DNA of 8,479 nt from Oscillospiraceae bacterium. Its GTDB lineage: Bacteria; Bacillota; Clostridia; Christensenellales; Aristaeellaceae. The DNA lies in contig JAISBH010000007.1 of the NCBI GenBank assembly GCA_031266295.1, forward strand, positions 1 through 8,479. The letters are read 5' to 3'. Both the position numbers and the translations under genes were made by a program. Below are positions 6,282-8,479 of the stretch, piece by piece. Each line of letters opens with the position of its first letter. Position 1 is the first letter of the stretch. The notes beneath the pieces were generated by a model, which saw nothing but the letters and a program-made list of their open reading frames with translations, had not been told where the DNA came from and did not search any database.

Positions 6282-6414
6282 TTCCAACTCCTGCGCCCCG
6301 CCAGTGAAAACGCTGTAAGGAATAGTCATCTTCCGTCATAGTGGCGGGGCGCCACAAACTTAAAGCGCATTCGATCCGCAGATCGAACAGCGTCCCGCCG
6401 CAGCGAGCAGCCGA
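6282..6414. repeat. Dispersed repeat core, copy B (matches 1218-1356)
   Basis: This is the second copy of the repeat, in the same orientation. Here the outer inverted repeat is longer than in copy A: GCGCCCCGCCA (6293-6303) pairs perfectly with TGGCGGGGCGC (6342-6352). The inner hairpin TTCGATC (6370-6376), loop CGCA, GATCGAA (6381-6387) is identical to copy A. The spacer between the outer arms has drifted while the stems are kept or compensated. The copy ends about 12 nt from the stop codon of the membrane protein gene, so it would lie in that gene's 3' untranslated region. Confidence 0.8.
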
Positions 6415-6425
6415 ATGCTACGCCA

Positions 6426-8384
6426 TTAACCATCCGGCGCATCCTCCGCCGATCCAGCCTCTGCCGATCCAGCCTCTGCCGGATCGCCTGTTTTATACAA
6501 CCGATAGCTGCCAGACTCGAACACCAACGCATACGCCTGCGCTATCGCGTCCTCATCCATGCCCGGTATGGCCTTCTCATAATCACCAACCAGAATATAT
6601 GAAACATCATTATCCTCAATAACATACCCCGAACTCACTGGATCGGTGTAAAACCTTATCACGTCGTCGGCCTTCTCCTGATAATCCAGTCCGTGAAAGT
6701 AGAGAAACACAGATGGCCCGCAAACAACCTTGCGTCCCGCAATCGCGCTGACAGGGTTATTATGATTGACGGCGGTGATTATAACGGCGTCCGGCGGGGT
6801 GTTGTCCTCTACGTAGCGTGCTGCAGCCATCGCGCTGGCGGAATACAGCTCATATTCGCTCATACCTTCGCGAATAACGGAAAGAACGCCGGATGTTATC
6901 GAGACCAAGACAAACGCGACGGCCATGATACCTCGCGACCTAATCCCTTTCAGCCGCTGATAAACCCTCACGCCGAACGCCAGCGCGCACGGCAGGATCA
7001 TCAGATACCACACGTAGAACAACTTATTGTTATCATAATCGTTCGGCTGAAACTCGATCAGTTCAGCCGCTATAAATATCAAAAACGCGCCGACCACAAT
7101 CGGCCTGTGCTCGCGAGGTACGTCGAGCAGCATCAGAATCACCAGCAGCATCGGCGGGCCGACATTCTTTATCCAGAAATACAGATATGAATCTCGCAAT
7201 CCCCCGCCAGCGCCGTTCACCCAATTGAAATGGAAGCGGACAAACCCCTCCGCCGAAGACTGTTCAAACGTGAACGCGATCAACTGAGGCAACGTCAGGG
7301 TCAAGGTAATCGCAAGATAAACAACGCAAGACAGGATCAGCGAACCCTTCCTGCGCTCCACACAACTCCAGCCCAGATATCCCGCGCTGAACAACCCCAG
7401 AGCCAGAAACGAATGCGTATGCACCAGCGGCATTCCGCCCGCAAACAAACCCGCCGCTATCGCCCCGCGCCAAATCCGTTTCTCTCTAGGCAGATCAATC
7501 ACAAGCGACAGCGCGGGCAGCAGCAAGACCCATCCGCTCAGGAACGTTCGCTGCGGCAGCCACATGTCAACCAGCAGGTTGCTCCAACGGATATTCACTT
7601 CGGTCAGGTTTGCCGGTGCGCGGTAAAATCCTGTGAATATGTCCAGGAAACGCGACGGATCCTCGCCGATCAAATCCCACGAATACAGGAATCCAAAGCC
7701 GCCGCAGAATACCAGCAGCAGCAACGCCAACGCGGAGACCTTCTCACTGCGCGTCAGCTGCCACGCAAGCAGCAGTATCCCGGTGAACACCAGCGCGCAC
7801 ATAAGAGTGCCGGGTATGATGAACGACCAACGCAGCGGCATACCCCACAGCATCAGCGACGTGGAGAGCGTATCCATCAGGAACGGATACGCCAGACGCG
7901 TTCCGGGCAGCAGCGCGTACTCAGGCGGGAACGGTGCGTTGCGCAGGCTGGTGGCTATCGATAGGTGCAGACTAAGATCGCCGTAAGTAGATTGCCCAGC
8001 GTACAGCGCATCGCCGACGGGGCGCAGAGTATGCGTATATTGCAGATACGCAGCCACGACCGTAAGCAGCGGAACGATTCTGACGAACGCGCGGACGGGT
8101 TCGACCTCACCCTTGACGGCTTCTTTTATGGATTGTCTTTCGCGCCTGAACAGAACGGCTCCGCACGCGCACGCTATAACCGCCAGCACACCCAGCGACG
8201 CCCATTGTGCGCCCATCGTGAAATCCAGTCCAAACGCAAACAGCGCAGGCAGCCACATGAACAACAGGAATCCCGCCGCACAGCCGAACCACCCACGCCA
8301 CAATACCCCGCGATCCGGGAACAACGCCCACGCGGCGGCGCATCCGGTCAACAGATACGCCGCCAATATCAAACCCGCCGCCAT
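6426..8384 (-). CDS. Polytopic membrane protein, GT-C-like glycosyltransferase candidate
   Basis: The 652-residue protein has about a dozen hydrophobic segments (for example 2-22, 34-54, 63-79, 101-117, 188-208, 217-235, 283-296, 307-318, 324-338, 347-370, 410-420, 428-442, 455-473, 484-501) followed by a soluble C-terminal part (about 510-632). Acidic and histidine motifs in non-membrane segments, GDLSLH (135-140) before FPPE and PGTRLAYPF, WLPQRTF (275-281), VHTHSF (321-326) and QPNDYDNNK (446-454), recall GT-C fold lipid-linked sugar transferases. The tail segment with HNNPVSAIAGR also resembles those proteins. I cannot name the family or substrate. The start ATG at 8384 lies 3 nt after the preceding gene, with only a weak GGTGG upstream. 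The C-terminus AEAGSAEAGSAEDAPDG is a low-complexity tail made by a 15-bp tandem duplication. Confidence 0.85.
   Translation of the reverse strand: MAAGLILAAYLLTGCAAAWALFPDRGVLWRGWFGCAAGFLLFMWLPALFAFGLDFTMGAQWASLGVLAVIACACGAVLFRRERQSIKEAVKGEVEPVRAFVRIVPLLTVVAAYLQYTHTLRPVGDALYAGQSTYGDLSLHLSIATSLRNAPFPPEYALLPGTRLAYPFLMDTLSTSLMLWGMPLRWSFIIPGTLMCALVFTGILLLAWQLTRSEKVSALALLLLVFCGGFGFLYSWDLIGEDPSRFLDIFTGFYRAPANLTEVNIRWSNLLVDMWLPQRTFLSGWVLLLPALSLVIDLPREKRIWRGAIAAGLFAGGMPLVHTHSFLALGLFSAGYLGWSCVERRKGSLILSCVVYLAITLTLTLPQLIAFTFEQSSAEGFVRFHFNWVNGAGGGLRDSYLYFWIKNVGPPMLLVILMLLDVPREHRPIVVGAFLIFIAAELIEFQPNDYDNNKLFYVWYLMILPCALAFGVRVYQRLKGIRSRGIMAVAFVLVSITSGVLSVIREGMSEYELYSASAMAAARYVEDNTPPDAVIITAVNHNNPVSAIAGRKVVCGPSVFLYFHGLDYQEKADDVIRFYTDPVSSGYVIEDNDVSYILVGDYEKAIPGMDEDAIAQAYALVFESGSYRLYKTGDPAEAGSAEAGSAEDAPDG
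6448..6480. repeat. 15-bp tandem duplication in the 3' end of the membrane protein gene
   Basis: GCCGATCCAGCCTCT occurs twice in tandem (6448-6462 and 6463-6477), and a third copy starts with GCC at 6478. The length keeps the frame and adds the repeated AEAGS units at the end of the membrane protein, outside the folded domain. Confidence 0.9.
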
Positions 8385-8387
8385 ACG

Positions 8388-8479
8388 CTAAGCCACCGAT
8401 GCCGCCCCAGCGGTCAGCGCCTGCTGGTTGATAGGGATCAGATGCTCCTTGCCCGCGCCGAGCGTCTGCCGAAGCGCGT
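8388..8479 (-). CDS. C-terminal end of a gene, possibly a 2-oxoacid:acceptor oxidoreductase gamma subunit
   Basis: Only the last 29 codons before TAG (8388-8390) lie in the window. The peptide ALRQTLGAGKEHLIPINQ, followed by QALTAGAASVA, resembles the ends of gamma subunits of pyruvate or 2-oxoglutarate:ferredoxin oxidoreductases. In those an asparagine, a following alanine and a glycine (N..AL..G) close the protein. The match rests on a short segment and could be accidental. It probably shares a transcript with the membrane protein gene, whose ATG follows after 3 nt, but a metabolic link between the two is not evident. Confidence 0.4.
   Translation of the reverse strand, partial: ALRQTLGAGKEHLIPINQQALTAGAASVA

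Noticed and set aside
6065..6307. Plus-strand open frame of 80 codons ending PAPRQ
   Set aside because: It crosses the hairpin run and ends inside repeat copy B. The same PAPRQ ending in an open frame at 1060-1242 comes from copy A. No domain or proper start signal is seen.
7230..7964. Long plus-strand open frame (244 codons) opposite the membrane protein gene
   Set aside because: It encodes a Q/R-rich sequence typical of the reverse complement of a membrane protein gene. The minus-strand frame has coherent membrane segments and motifs.
1..8479. CRISPR array, tRNA or rRNA
   Set aside because: No regularly spaced direct repeats of CRISPR type, no T-loop/anticodon arrangement and no rRNA-like conserved stretch were seen.

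Overview
The window is bacterial and densely coded. The dominant block is a minus-strand operon read right to left: rimO, pgsA, cinA, recA. This order is familiar from Bacillota (Clostridia-like) and some neighbouring phyla. The high G+C of that block, the Clostridia-type membrane MutS relative at the left edge, a probable 2-oxoacid oxidoreductase end at the right edge and the palindromic intergenic repeats together suggest an anaerobic, Clostridia-like bacterium. This taxonomic call is an inference; no rRNA or other decisive marker is present.

Layout: (1) 1-1109, plus strand: the C-terminal part of a membrane-anchored MutS-family ATPase, cut by the left edge and visibly more AT-rich than the rest. 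(2) 1110-1495: intergenic, convergent between the MutS-like gene and recA, holding repeat copy A and several hairpins. (3) 1496-5841, minus strand: rimO-pgsA-cinA-recA, joined by a 4-nt ATGA overlap (rimO/pgsA), a 2-nt gap (pgsA/cinA) and an 11-nt overlap (cinA/recA). A good promoter with an extended -10 lies at 5932-5960. (4) 5842-6425: the rimO leader, the promoter, a perfect 43-nt palindrome, a palindromic MITE-like block, a run of six small hairpins, and repeat copy B. (5) 6426-8384, minus strand: a 652-residue polytopic membrane protein resembling GT-C-type transferases. (6) 8388-8479, minus strand: the last 29 codons of another gene, perhaps a 2-oxoacid oxidoreductase gamma subunit.

The four-gene operon mixes ribosomal protein modification (RimO), phospholipid synthesis (PgsA), nucleotide or competence-related damage clean-up (CinA) and recombination (RecA). 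recA has its ribosome binding site inside the end of cinA, so the two are probably translationally coupled.

The most unusual points are: rimO has no ATG, GTG or TTG upstream of its conserved first iron-sulfur cysteine and appears to start at ACG; and both larger intergenic gaps carry the same roughly 135-bp repeat core next to a cluster of hairpins, each time just downstream of a minus-strand gene. I found no CRISPR array, tRNA, rRNA, transposase or recognisably new multi-gene system.
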